64,000 bases of DNA from Bdellovibrionales bacterium Ga0074139 (GTDB lineage: Bacteria; Bdellovibrionota; Bdellovibrionia; Bdellovibrionales; Bdellovibrionaceae). Where the stretch lies: positions 348,982 to 412,981 of the forward strand of contig LNEB01000015.1 in NCBI GenBank assembly GCA_001464795.1. The letters run 5' to 3'. The translations under genes were made by a program, and so were the position numbers. The notes below the pieces were generated by a model, which saw nothing but the letters and a program-made list of their open reading frames with translations, searched no databases and was not told where the DNA came from. Positions 43,496 through 51,970 of this stretch are shown here, in pieces; within the stretch, counting starts at the first letter, position 1, and each line of letters opens with the position of its first letter.

Positions 43496-44260
43496 CTAAT
43501 CCAAAACATCTACAAATAAGCTTTTGTAATCAGTATTAAGCTTACCAAAAACTCGAATTTGAATTCTTGTGGTTTTAACCTCATCTGTACAGTGAAGATG
43601 AGAGTCATCAAAGTGCCAACAAGTGTAGCGATCTTCATTTACCTTGTGCTTTTGACTGTTCAAATGATTGATAAAATAGAGATTGGCTCCTCCAGAGCTT
43701 ATATTAAGTGTAATAGAGCCAAAGCCATTTTTATAGAATTCCTGATTGGACGCATAGGAATTATCTTTATGAACGACACCTATTGACGGTGGAACTTGTA
43801 CGATACATCGAACCGTTAATAAATATTCGAACGGAAGTTGGCTAATTACTTCTTTAGTAAATGGTAAATCTAAGTCATTTCTCCAGCGCCAGGGGTGCTG
43901 ATTGAGTATCCAAAGTGGCTTTCTGGATTTATCTTTCAGATCACCCTTCCAAGCATCATTCAGGCTTGTTTTTTCTGAATCGATGTAAGTTAAATTGAGC
44001 ATGTTGAAGGTGTTGATTTGGCCTGGAACTAAATTTTTTAAACCTGTTGCAGAATCTGTTTTATAGTAGGGAATTGAGGAATGTTTTTTAAACTGGTCTT
44101 CTGAAAAAAATTTTCCTTCAGGATCCCAAACACTATGACCACTGTCTGTGGCATCAGATGTGGCAATCATCATTTTATTCAAGGCACCTGAGTTTAAAAT
44201 CTCATTTTTTACCTTTTCCTGATCAAAAATAAAATGAATGGAAGCCCACGGAGGTATCAT
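43496..44260 (-). CDS. Fe(II)/2-oxoglutarate-type oxygenase (cluster oxygenase 3)
   Basis: 254 residues. The candidate iron site is H164-x-D166 (IGVVHKDNSY) and H223 (DDSHLHCTDEV), and R236 or R232 (TTRIQIRVFG) would bind 2-oxoglutarate. The middle IT-LNISSGGANLYF pattern resembles the jelly-roll of the other cluster oxygenases. It is adjacent to the GNAT-like gene at 44261 on the same strand with no gap, so the two are co-translated. Its stop is convergent with the radical SAM gene (about 10 bases). The substrate is unknown. Confidence 0.65.
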   Translation of the reverse strand: MIPPWASIHFIFDQEKVKNEILNSGALNKMMIATSDATDSGHSVWDPEGKFFSEDQFKKHSSIPYYKTDSATGLKNLVPGQINTFNMLNLTYIDSEKTSLNDAWKGDLKDKSRKPLWILNQHPWRWRNDLDLPFTKEVISQLPFEYLLTVRCIVQVPPSIGVVHKDNSYASNQEFYKNGFGSITLNISSGGANLYFINHLNSQKHKVNEDRYTCWHFDDSHLHCTDEVKTTRIQIRVFGKLNTDYKSLFVDVLD

Positions 44261-44881
44261 TTAAATCCCTTTGGGTGGAAGGTGGTAGTTTTGAAAGTCA
44301 ATAGAGTTACAATTAAGTGGTAAATAGGCAATTTTTTGCAAACAATTTTTTATCAGAAAATCCTGTTCAAGATAAATAAAATCTTTATATACATTAGGAT
44401 TGTTTTCTCCGAAGACGACTGTTTTTCCGTCGATGATTCGTTTTATAAATTTTTGTAGTTTTGTATTGTTTTGATTAATGGTCATGACGGCAGAAGCTGC
44501 TTTTAAATTTTTAGCAAATTGAATTTGTCTTGGAATTAAATACTTGCCGTGCCACCAATCGTCGCGAAAATTGGGGCTCGTCCAAGTTCTAACTCCAATG
44601 ACGACCACTTGTGATGACCAATCACTTAGGTAGCAGCCACTACAAGCGATAGGAAAGCCATTTTTAGTTAAAACTGTAAATAGACCATTTGGAAAATCAA
44701 ACCGCTTTTCATTGACTAGAGCACTCATAAGCGAAGAAGGATTTTGTTTCCAGTCGGTCCAATGCAAGTTTTTAGCAGCATCAGAAGAGTCTGATTCGGA
44801 ACTGAGGCAAAGCTGTTTGAGCTGAGCCTCATGAAGTTCCCAATTGTGACTATTTATATCTAGATATCCCAGCTGATCCAT
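44261..44881 (-). CDS. GNAT-like protein (cluster acyltransferase candidate 2)
   Basis: 206 residues. The central part resembles a GNAT core: GLFTVLTKNGFPIACSGCYL, then QVVVIGVRTWTSPNFR and the helix WWHGKYLIPRQIQFAKN, followed by SAVMTINQNNTKLQKFIKR. I do not see a clear acetyl-CoA loop. It lies first in a two-gene minus-strand unit with the oxygenase at 43496. It also lies 31 bases from the terC-family gene, which is on the same strand. It could be an acyl- or aminoacyl-transferase, but this is tentative. Confidence 0.45.
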   Translation of the reverse strand: MDQLGYLDINSHNWELHEAQLKQLCLSSESDSSDAAKNLHWTDWKQNPSSLMSALVNEKRFDFPNGLFTVLTKNGFPIACSGCYLSDWSSQVVVIGVRTWTSPNFRDDWWHGKYLIPRQIQFAKNLKAASAVMTINQNNTKLQKFIKRIIDGKTVVFGENNPNVYKDFIYLEQDFLIKNCLQKIAYLPLNCNSIDFQNYHLPPKGI

Positions 44882-44912
44882 GAAGCCAGAAAACCACTAA
44901 AAATCCGTTTTG

Positions 44913-45920
44913 TTAAGATTTCTTTTTTCTGGCATCAATGATGATAGAGGCTAAAATAGAGGATCCTATGAGGCCTAAAATAATTGATAATGAAATTCCT
45001 ATTGGGAATTTGCCACCAAAGGCCTCATTTAAGTAAACCATCTTTAAGCCTACGAATACAAGAACAGCTGCTAATCCATATTTTATATACGCAAACTTAT
45101 CCATTACACCTGACAGCATAAAGTACATGGACCTTAAACCCAAAATGGCAAAGATGTTACTTGTAAAAACAATAAGAGGTTCTTTGGTGATTGCAAAAAT
45201 AGCAGGGACGGAATCCACAGCAAAAATAATATCAGTGGCTTCAAGAAATATCAGAGCAAGGAATAAGGGTGTTACGTAAGTCAGGCCGTCTTTTTTGATA
45301 AAAAAGTTTTGACCTTCAATTTTAGGATGAATTCTAAAAACCTTTTTTAAATTTTTAACGATAAAGTTATTTTCTAGGTCTTGAGTTTCTGTGCCTGCAA
45401 AAAACATTTTGCTACCAGTCAAAATGAGCAGAACTCCAAAGAAAATGACGACAGCTTTGTATTCCATTAAAACAGAGCCTAGTGCAATGAAGATGGCCCT
45501 GAAGACGAGAGCACCTAAAATACCCCAAAATAGAACTCGGTGTTGATACTTTCTAGGAATAGCGAAATAAGAAAATACAACGGCGAAAATAAAAATATTA
45601 TCAATCGCCAGTGACTTTTCGATCACGTAGCCAGTTAAAAATTCCAAGGCTGACTGTTTGGCCATAGCTTCAGGAATAAAGCCAGGGATCGCTAATAATT
45701 CTGCGTTATTTTCAAACTTCCAAAGTGCATACTGGTAAAAGAAAAGATTAAAAAGAAGGGCCAGTCCAATCCACACAGTGGTCCATATGGTAGATTCTTT
45801 GATACTGACTTCATGGGCTGTTTTATGAAAAACGCCTAAATCAAGCGCTAAGACAAAAAGAACAAATAGAATAAAGCCTGCATAAAATGTCCAGTAATCA
45901 GCAAAGGGAAATAAAATCAT
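44913..45920 (-). CDS. TerC/Alx-family membrane protein
   Basis: 335 residues from ATG 45920, which follows AGGAG at 5 bases; the longer frame lacks a site. About nine membrane helices. The TerC signature regions are present: YVIEKSLAIDNIFIFAVVFS, then LIFLEATDIIFAVDSVPAIFA and NIFAILGLRSMYFMLS. Family members (Alx, TerC) export Mn2+ or other metal ions. Tellurite resistance is not implied by the sequence. It is divergent from a LysR regulator that may control it through the dyad at 45992. Confidence 0.92.
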   Translation of the reverse strand: MILFPFADYWTFYAGFILFVLFVLALDLGVFHKTAHEVSIKESTIWTTVWIGLALLFNLFFYQYALWKFENNAELLAIPGFIPEAMAKQSALEFLTGYVIEKSLAIDNIFIFAVVFSYFAIPRKYQHRVLFWGILGALVFRAIFIALGSVLMEYKAVVIFFGVLLILTGSKMFFAGTETQDLENNFIVKNLKKVFRIHPKIEGQNFFIKKDGLTYVTPLFLALIFLEATDIIFAVDSVPAIFAITKEPLIVFTSNIFAILGLRSMYFMLSGVMDKFAYIKYGLAAVLVFVGLKMVYLNEAFGGKFPIGISLSIILGLIGSSILASIIIDARKKKS

Positions 45921-45991
45921 AAGATCTCCTAAAAAGAAGACTATTAGCACCCTTGATTAAATTGATCAAATCTATATAAAATGAATTTCGC

Positions 45992-46006
45992 ATCTATTTA
46001 ATAGAT
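45992..46006. promoter_or_regulatory. Dyad between the TerC-family and LysR genes
   Basis: ATCTAT and ATAGAT, 6-bp arms with TTA between, lie 13 bases before the LysR start. LysR proteins bind T-N11-A dyads, and this element matches that pattern. A TTGATCAA palindrome lies at 45962-45969, nearer the TerC-family gene. Confidence 0.45.
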
Positions 46007-46018
46007 AAGGGAACTTTT

Positions 46019-46903
46019 ATGAATAAGTGGATTAATTACCATCATCTTTACTACTTTAAAACCATAGCCGAAGAGGGCAGTGTTACAAAAGCAGCAGAGA
46101 AACTCAGATTGGGTCAATCCACATTAAGTGCCCAGTTGATGCAATTTGAATCTCAGCTGGGAGTGCAGCTATTTGAGCGTGAAAATAAAAGGCTTAAACT
46201 TTCCGAGCAAGGTAAAGTGGCTTTAGAATACTCACAGCAAATATTTAAAATGGGCCTCGAGATGGTTGAAGTTCTGCAGGACCGAATTCGCCCCAGCCGT
46301 ATGCATGTTCAAATTGGGGCTTTAGATAGCATACCTAAAAATGTGGTTTTAAAATTAACCGAGGCCGCTTTAAAAGTGGAACCCTGTCAGGTGACGATCG
46401 TAGAAGGGGGGCCAAATGAAATGATTCGTGAATTACAGGCTCACCGCGTGGATCTTTATGTGTCCAATTTCTTACCCAGTGGATCTCAGGCAAAAGGATT
46501 GAATCATCAATTATTATCCAAAAAATCAGTGAGTGTATATGGATCCAAAAAATTTAAAGGCCTAAAAAAGAATTTTCCACAAAGCTTGCAGAATCAAATG
46601 TTTGTGATGCCTACCTATGACAGCCAGCTTCGTTATGAAATCGAGCAGTGGTTGCGTTTACAAAATCTGACTGTGGATATTGTGGCTGAATCTCAAGATA
46701 CAAGTTTAAAAAAAATGATGGCAGCATCAGGGGTTGGACTTATTTGTTCCTCTGCACTATCCGTGGAAGAATATGTGGATAACGGGACCTTAGTACACAT
46801 CGGAGATTTGCCAGGTGTCACAGAGGAGCTTCATCTTATTATGGCCAATCGAAAAATGAATAATCCCATTGCCATCAAGCTATTAAAAAGCTTTAGTCTT
46901 TAA
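46019..46903 (+). CDS. LysR-family regulator (NhaR-like)
   Basis: 294 residues. The N-terminal helix-turn-helix is well preserved (WINYHHLYYFKTIAEEGSVT, KAAEKLRLGQSTLSAQL, QFESQLGVQLFERENKRLKL). WINYHHLYYFxxIAxEGS is characteristic of NhaR, the Na+-responsive activator in Gammaproteobacteria, and the downstream effector domain is of normal size. The ligand here need not be sodium. It is divergent from the TerC-family gene and 13 bases upstream of the superoxide dismutase gene, so it may control either or both. Confidence 0.9.
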   Translation: MNKWINYHHLYYFKTIAEEGSVTKAAEKLRLGQSTLSAQLMQFESQLGVQLFERENKRLKLSEQGKVALEYSQQIFKMGLEMVEVLQDRIRPSRMHVQIGALDSIPKNVVLKLTEAALKVEPCQVTIVEGGPNEMIRELQAHRVDLYVSNFLPSGSQAKGLNHQLLSKKSVSVYGSKKFKGLKKNFPQSLQNQMFVMPTYDSQLRYEIEQWLRLQNLTVDIVAESQDTSLKKMMAASGVGLICSSALSVEEYVDNGTLVHIGDLPGVTEELHLIMANRKMNNPIAIKLLKSFSL

Positions 46904-46916
46904 ACACGGAGGTTTT

Positions 46917-47606
46917 ATGAAGTTTATTTTATCATTAATTTTAATTGCTGGGTCTTTTGGTCATGCAGCTACACTGAAGTCTTTAAATGGTGAAAAATTT
47001 CCCATCAAACTTCCAAAGCTAGAATATGTGACTGATTCTTTGGCCATAGCCATTGATAAAGAAACCATGGAGATTCATCATGGCAAACATCATAAAGCCT
47101 ATGTTGATAACGCGAACAAAGTGATGCCCAAGGAAAAAAAATCAGTATTAGAAATTTTGAAAACTGTTTCTCAGTATCCAGCTGCAGTTAAAAACAATGT
47201 GGGTGGGCATTGGAACCATGCTTTTTTCTGGAAGCTTTTAACGCCAGACACTAAAAATCAAATGATGCCTGAAAGATTACAAAAAGAGATTGAATCTGCT
47301 TTTGGTTCTGTTGATGCCTTCAAAGCAGAGATTGAGAAACAAGGAGCTTCACGATTCGGCTCTGGCTGGGTATGGGTGATCAGAAATGCTGAAAAAAAAT
47401 TAGAAATTACAGCCACCGAATACCAAGATAATCCATTGATGGACACAGCGACTGTTAAGGGAATTCCTGTTTTAGGGATTGATGTGTGGGAGCACGCTTA
47501 TTATTTAAAATATCAAAACAAGCGTGCTGATTATCTAAAAGGGATTTGGTCGGTCTTCAACTGGAAGCAAGTGAATGACTTTGATATCGAAGCTTTGAAG
47601 ATGTAG
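46917..47606 (+). CDS. Fe/Mn superoxide dismutase with a signal peptide
   Basis: 229 residues. A signal peptide (MKFILSLILIAGSFGHAA) precedes a complete dismutase: the two N-terminal-domain His ligands in MEIHHGKHHKAYV and WNHAFFWKLL, and the C-terminal Asp and His in VLGIDVWEHAYYLKY. It converts superoxide to hydrogen peroxide and oxygen, here in the periplasm. It is probably co-transcribed with the LysR gene. Fe versus Mn use cannot be read with certainty. Export is unusual for this family, though it is known in some Gram-negative bacteria. Confidence 0.93.
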   Translation: MKFILSLILIAGSFGHAATLKSLNGEKFPIKLPKLEYVTDSLAIAIDKETMEIHHGKHHKAYVDNANKVMPKEKKSVLEILKTVSQYPAAVKNNVGGHWNHAFFWKLLTPDTKNQMMPERLQKEIESAFGSVDAFKAEIEKQGASRFGSGWVWVIRNAEKKLEITATEYQDNPLMDTATVKGIPVLGIDVWEHAYYLKYQNKRADYLKGIWSVFNWKQVNDFDIEALKM

Positions 47607-47623
47607 TTGAAAAACTACATCTT
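47598..47623. terminator. Perfect 11-bp stem-loop across the dismutase stop codon
   Basis: AAGATGTAGTT and AACTACATCTT pair perfectly around a GAAA tetraloop. The stem includes the TAG stop. The gene on the other strand ends 14 bases beyond, so it probably serves both convergent transcripts. T-runs are weak on both sides, so it may rather stabilise the 3' end. Confidence 0.6.
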
Positions 47624-47636
47624 TGGATTCTAAAAA

Positions 47637-49289
47637 CTAATATTTGTACCATTTCACAGGCTTTGTATTATCTGCAGGCATTCCGACTGTAAACTCAGAT
47701 ACTTTTCCTTCTGAATTAAATCGAACGGCACTGGACAAAATCCATCCATCTTTGTTGATATATTCTTTCGGTACATTTAGCATACTTGCTTTGGGGTGAT
47801 AAATTTGGATGTCTCCCATTTCTGATTCCATCTCTAAATCGTTCGTTTTATGAAAAACGCTAATAACTAAGGTGTCTGGGCAAGATTCAAACTTTGTTTC
47901 ACACTCTGAGTTTTCTAGTCGAATATTTGTATCTGAGAATGTAATTTCATCAGCAACAATTTTCTTATGCATATGGTAAAAGGCTCGCTTCTTATTTCCG
48001 GCAGGGCTTATGTCAAGTACATTGGTTAGATAGTGATTTATGTTTGAACTTGTATAGGGAGTGATTTCGATTGCCGCAAATTCATGTGGAAGATTGATTT
48101 GACTAGCATGGTAAACTAGCTCGGTGCTGACGCTGCCATTTTTAATTATTAATGTGGGTGTCTTCATCGCAGGACCGCTTTTTCTATCAACTTGAAAACT
48201 AATTCTTCCATCTATCTGTATGGAAGTTTGATGCATTCCTTGACTGCTATATAGATTTTTATCAAATAAACTTGCTGGCTCGAATTGACCTGAGACAAAA
48301 GATGATAACCGATGCTGAGGTTTGCCCTGCCATTTTTCAGTTATGCTAAAGGGCTGATCGTAAATATTAAATGTTACACTTTTATTGAATTCGACTTTGT
48401 AATCAGTGGTTTTAGTAAAATCACAAACATTTCCACCTTGATTGTAAGTGTAGGAAATAAAAGTTGGTGTATCATCACTTTCTTGACAATTAATTCCATT
48501 ATTTTCATAAAGCTCATTTAATTTTTTGGTATTATACTTCGAAATATCATTAGACATGATCAAGCCCACAAGATGCCGTGAAAACAACGAATCTTTGGCG
48601 CTGCTATGGCGTGCTTCACGGTACAAAACTTCGTGTAGTACAAGTGCGGCCTTGGATGTTTCATCAAGCAAATTAAATAGCTCAGCATCGATAATATAGG
48701 TTTTAGCATTGGGAAGATTGCTTTGATTTAAAGGTCTTTGTACTGCGACCTGTACCAGTAAACAATCTTGGGGGATCGTCGATAAATTCACATCATCAAT
48801 GACTGGCATTTGTTTGTTTGTGACCCATTGGGTATCTTTGGATAAAAGATCTCTGGCCATGGCGCTATAAACTGTGGCTCTTAGGGGACTGACTTTCGCT
48901 AAGCGATTAAATGTGTAATCTAAAATATCGAGCATTTCAGTTTTGCCACCCAATTCAAATTGGATTCCTAGGCTACGAGCTTCGTACACATCTAAAAGTT
49001 CTGCTGTCACTTTTCCATTTTCTTGGCAAAGCAAAGCGTTTCCTCCGCCGCCGTCCATGCCACCTATTTTTTGAACACGGTTGGGCGATCTTAAATACAA
49101 AGACGTGCGGTTGTGGATTTCTTGTAGCTTTTGATCGGGGTTGATTTGTGTCAGTTTGCTAGCTGACCAAGCAGGGTGGGCCTTTCCATTCAGGGCCAAA
49201 TGAAGGCTTGGGACGTTTTGCGCTTGGCTATGCATAGAGGCTAAACAAACTGCGGCCACTAGTGCTGATCTAATTGCATTTGGTTTCAT
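47637..49289 (-). CDS. Exported protein with a HExxY metal-site candidate
   Basis: 550 residues from ATG 49289 with GGAG 8 bases upstream; the longer frame lacks a site. The signal peptide is MKPNAIRSALVAAVCLASMHSQA. Near residue 220 the helix ALVLHEVLYREARHSSAK, followed by SRHLVGLI, has the spacing HE(6)H that could bind a metal, as in secreted proteins I associate with this lineage. The C-terminal half is beta-rich, with cysteines in NGINCQE, GNVCDFT and SECETKFESCPDT. It may be a surface or periplasmic protein or a protease-like enzyme. No firm family. Confidence 0.65.
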   Translation of the reverse strand: MKPNAIRSALVAAVCLASMHSQAQNVPSLHLALNGKAHPAWSASKLTQINPDQKLQEIHNRTSLYLRSPNRVQKIGGMDGGGGNALLCQENGKVTAELLDVYEARSLGIQFELGGKTEMLDILDYTFNRLAKVSPLRATVYSAMARDLLSKDTQWVTNKQMPVIDDVNLSTIPQDCLLVQVAVQRPLNQSNLPNAKTYIIDAELFNLLDETSKAALVLHEVLYREARHSSAKDSLFSRHLVGLIMSNDISKYNTKKLNELYENNGINCQESDDTPTFISYTYNQGGNVCDFTKTTDYKVEFNKSVTFNIYDQPFSITEKWQGKPQHRLSSFVSGQFEPASLFDKNLYSSQGMHQTSIQIDGRISFQVDRKSGPAMKTPTLIIKNGSVSTELVYHASQINLPHEFAAIEITPYTSSNINHYLTNVLDISPAGNKKRAFYHMHKKIVADEITFSDTNIRLENSECETKFESCPDTLVISVFHKTNDLEMESEMGDIQIYHPKASMLNVPKEYINKDGWILSSAVRFNSEGKVSEFTVGMPADNTKPVKWYKY

Positions 49290-49388
49290 ATTTTTTCTCC
49301 ATCGTTTTAGTAAACAAGATTTGTTCCATTCACTTTCGAATCCGATAATAACGCAGCACATAAATTACTTCATTATTTAATTTATAAA

Positions 49389-49421
49389 TTTGATAATTAT
49401 AAATTATCAAATATGATAATT
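49389..49421 (+). promoter_or_regulatory. Operator-like array of TGATAATT half-sites
   Basis: TTTGATAATT and AATTATCAAA are perfect 10-bp arms with three bases between (49389-49411). A third copy, TGATAATT, follows at 49414-49421. The array lies 32 bases before the TIGR02147 regulator and about 100 bases upstream of the exported protein gene on the other strand, so it could control both. Confidence 0.6.
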
Positions 49422-49452
49422 AACTGAGCTAAGGCTCTGAAAAGATTTAACT

Positions 49453-50268
49453 ATGTCGTCCCTCCCTTTTGACGAATCAGACTACCGATCGGTCCTCCGT
49501 AAATGGGTGGCCGATCGGCCCAACCGGGGCCGTGGTGAGCTCAAAACCATGGCCGAGAAACTCGGGGTGCCTAGCCCCGTGTTTTCTCAAATGCTTTCAG
49601 GCAGCCGCGAGCTTTCAGAAGATCATGCGTATCTTTTGTGTGATCATATGTCTTTCACGGGTCTGCAAAGTGAGTACTTTCTGACTCTTGTGCAATTCGA
49701 ACGAGCCTCGCACTTTAGCTACAAAGAGCACTTGAAAAAAAAACTAGGCGAAATTCGTGAGAAATCTCAAAACCTCAGTACACGTCTCAATTTTGAAGAA
49801 AAATTATCTGATCAAGTTCAAGCCGAATTTTATTCTTCTTGGCTGTACTCGGCGATCCGACTTTTTTGTGACATTAAAAAAGGCACAAGCTTAGATGAGA
49901 TTGCAAAAGAATTTCATTTGCCCCGTGATCGAGCTTTGCAAGTGGTTCAGTTTTTACTAAAGAACGGGCTTTTAAGAATCGAAAACACTTTGTACTTCAT
50001 GGGCCCCGCTAGAACACACGTGGATCGAAGTTCACCTTATGTGACTCAACATCATTCCAACTGGCGAGTTCGAGCTTTGGAAAAAGCTCAAGGCTTAAAA
50101 GACACCGAACTGATGTTCACAGGCCCTATGACTTTAAGTGAAAAAGACTTCTTACAACTCCGGGAAAAAATGGTAAATCTGATTCAAGAAATTTCTGAGA
50201 CAGTGAAGAAGTCCCCTTCCGAAAAACTGGCCTGTTTCAATTTGGATTTCTTTGAGGTTCGTTCATGA
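49453..50268 (+). CDS. TIGR02147-family regulator with an N-terminal helix-turn-helix
   Basis: 271 residues. The first 80 contain an XRE-like helix-turn-helix (GRGELKTMAEKLGVPSPVFS, QMLSGSRELSEDHAYLLCDH), followed by the DUF4423-type C-terminal part with a second helix-turn-helix (SLDEIAKEFHLPRDRALQVV). The family is common in Fibrobacteres and Bdellovibrionota and is of unknown function. The 4-base ATGA overlap with the DMT permease gene that follows suggests that it controls that gene. A half-site array lies just upstream. Confidence 0.85.
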   Translation: MSSLPFDESDYRSVLRKWVADRPNRGRGELKTMAEKLGVPSPVFSQMLSGSRELSEDHAYLLCDHMSFTGLQSEYFLTLVQFERASHFSYKEHLKKKLGEIREKSQNLSTRLNFEEKLSDQVQAEFYSSWLYSAIRLFCDIKKGTSLDEIAKEFHLPRDRALQVVQFLLKNGLLRIENTLYFMGPARTHVDRSSPYVTQHHSNWRVRALEKAQGLKDTELMFTGPMTLSEKDFLQLREKMVNLIQEISETVKKSPSEKLACFNLDFFEVRS

Positions 50269-51149
50269 TTTTGTCATTGATGCTGGCACTAAGTGCAAAT
50301 ATCGCTTTTTCCACGGCTTCCATTTATTATGCTAAATTTTCAGAAAAATTTTCTGCAGAATGGATGAATTATTATAAATCCATTATTGCCACTCTTGGCT
50401 TTGCAGTGGCCGTATTTTTATTTGGTCAGTACGGAAAGGCAGAATCACAATCCTATGTTTTGCTAGTCATCAGTGGAACTATGGGACTTTTCATTGGTGA
50501 TATATTTTTACTTAAAGCCATGGCCAGCATCGGGGCTGGAAGAACTTTGATGCTTTTTGGTTTCTCACCTTTGATCTTAGGTGTTTCAGCTTATTTTTTA
50601 TTTGATCAAGAATTCAGCCCCAAAAAATTAATTGCGATTGTTTGCTTAGTCGGATGCCTTTGGTCCTTTGCCTTTGAAAATTTTAAAACCAGCGGAAAGT
50701 GGGAGCTAAAAGGTTTGTTGTATGCATTGATCGGGGTTATTTTAGATAGCGGCGGCATTCTATTAACTCGGCAAAGTTTTGATTTATCCCCTGAGATGAC
50801 AGCCTTTCAAGCCAATCTGGTCAGAGCTTTTGCCACTGTCGTTGGTTTCACAATTATGGCATTAATCCCATGGTTTCGTTTTGAGCCCATTAAATTCTGG
50901 AAGCAAATGACAGTTAAAGAAACCAAAACAATTTCTATTGTTAGTTTTTTAGGAACCTGTGTATCACTTAGTTTTTATTTAACAGCCATTAAAATTGGCC
51001 ATCTTGCAACCGTGTCAGCGGTGGCTGTGACTTCGCCGTTGTTTGCAACCTTACTTGAAATCTTAACGGGAAGAAAAAAGGCCAACCGCTATTTAGTGAC
51101 GGGCTTATTATTTTTCCTAACTGGTTTTATGGTGCTTCTACTTTTGTAA
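50265..51149 (+). CDS. DMT-family permease (EamA-type)
   Basis: 294 residues with ten membrane helices in two EamA repeats, the usual drug/metabolite transporter layout. The first repeat ends with MASIGAGRTLMLFGFSPLIL and the second with IKIGHLATVSAVAVTSPLFA, the paired motifs of the family. It is probably an inner-membrane exporter of small molecules; the substrate cannot be read. It is translated with the TIGR02147 regulator by ATGA overlap. Its 3' end overlaps the convergent CysZ-like gene by 23 bases. Confidence 0.9.
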   Translation: MILSLMLALSANIAFSTASIYYAKFSEKFSAEWMNYYKSIIATLGFAVAVFLFGQYGKAESQSYVLLVISGTMGLFIGDIFLLKAMASIGAGRTLMLFGFSPLILGVSAYFLFDQEFSPKKLIAIVCLVGCLWSFAFENFKTSGKWELKGLLYALIGVILDSGGILLTRQSFDLSPEMTAFQANLVRAFATVVGFTIMALIPWFRFEPIKFWKQMTVKETKTISIVSFLGTCVSLSFYLTAIKIGHLATVSAVAVTSPLFATLLEILTGRKKANRYLVTGLLFFLTGFMVLLLL

Positions 51150-51870
51150 ATTGAGAAAAGTGGCTAAGACAGTACCGAGTAAAAACTGAAGACACAATTA
51201 CAGGTGCTATAAAATTAATTACGGGGATGTAGTAAAGAATAGATGTTGTAAGACCTAAAATAAAAAGAGGCTTTGAATGAGCTTCCGCAAAAGGCTTTAT
51301 ATCTTCAGGTGTTGCGATTTCGGCTAAAATTTCCCAGGTTAGTAATCTTGAATTGAACCAAGCAATCAATAGATAAGGAATAAATATTACTCCCCCTGGT
51401 ATCAAAATCCAAAAGGGTAAGGACCCCACCCAACTTGCAAAATACTTAATCGAATAGCCGATGGAAATAGTTGTTCCCGTGAACATATTTGTCGATTTTT
51501 TTATTAAAGTGGGAAAATCGCTTTTTCGTAATTCAGAAACAAGCAAGGGAACAAGGACCACGGAAGTAATAAAAAGGGCTGTAATCATGGCAGCTGGAAA
51601 AATAATCAGAATTAAAAACACAGCTGTCGTGACAAAGACCAATGGATTTGAAGTGAATTGAACATAAGGTGCAATCAGTTGCACAAAACTTTGAATGATT
51701 GAAAAATTATAAATTTGTAGGCCAATTCCTGTGATCCAGTCCCAAGCAAAGTAGGTAATTAAGCTCCATAGGACAATGGAGCCCAAAAAAGGCAACAATA
51801 GGACCGCTAAAATTTTAGGTTTTAAAATATCTTTTAGGCCTAAAAAAATAATAGAGACCATACTTTTCAT
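51127..51870 (-). CDS. EI24/CysZ-family membrane protein
   Basis: 247 residues with four to six membrane segments. The N-terminal FLGLKDILKPKILAVLLLPF, then the hydrophobic LVFVTTAVFLILIIFPAAMI and the C-terminal YYIPVINFIAPVIVSSVFTRYCLSHF match the EI24 (PF07264) group, which includes the sulfate-uptake protein CysZ. Sulfate transport is possible but not shown by the sequence; cysteine-biosynthesis genes are not adjacent. It is a single gene, convergent with the DMT permease. Confidence 0.85.
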   Translation of the reverse strand: MKSMVSIIFLGLKDILKPKILAVLLLPFLGSIVLWSLITYFAWDWITGIGLQIYNFSIIQSFVQLIAPYVQFTSNPLVFVTTAVFLILIIFPAAMITALFITSVVLVPLLVSELRKSDFPTLIKKSTNMFTGTTISIGYSIKYFASWVGSLPFWILIPGGVIFIPYLLIAWFNSRLLTWEILAEIATPEDIKPFAEAHSKPLFILGLTTSILYYIPVINFIAPVIVSSVFTRYCLSHFSQFTKVEAP

Positions 51871-51970
51871 TTATTCATCCAATGCATGATAAGTTTAAAT
51901 CTATTCATTTTACTAAAACAACTCTTGTGGTTAAACCCCTTTACGAACCAAAACACAAAAGGAGTTACCC

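Noticed and set aside
44913..45920. Tellurite resistance determinant
   Set aside because: Only a TerC-family membrane protein is present, without the other ter genes. Metal-ion export is the safer reading.
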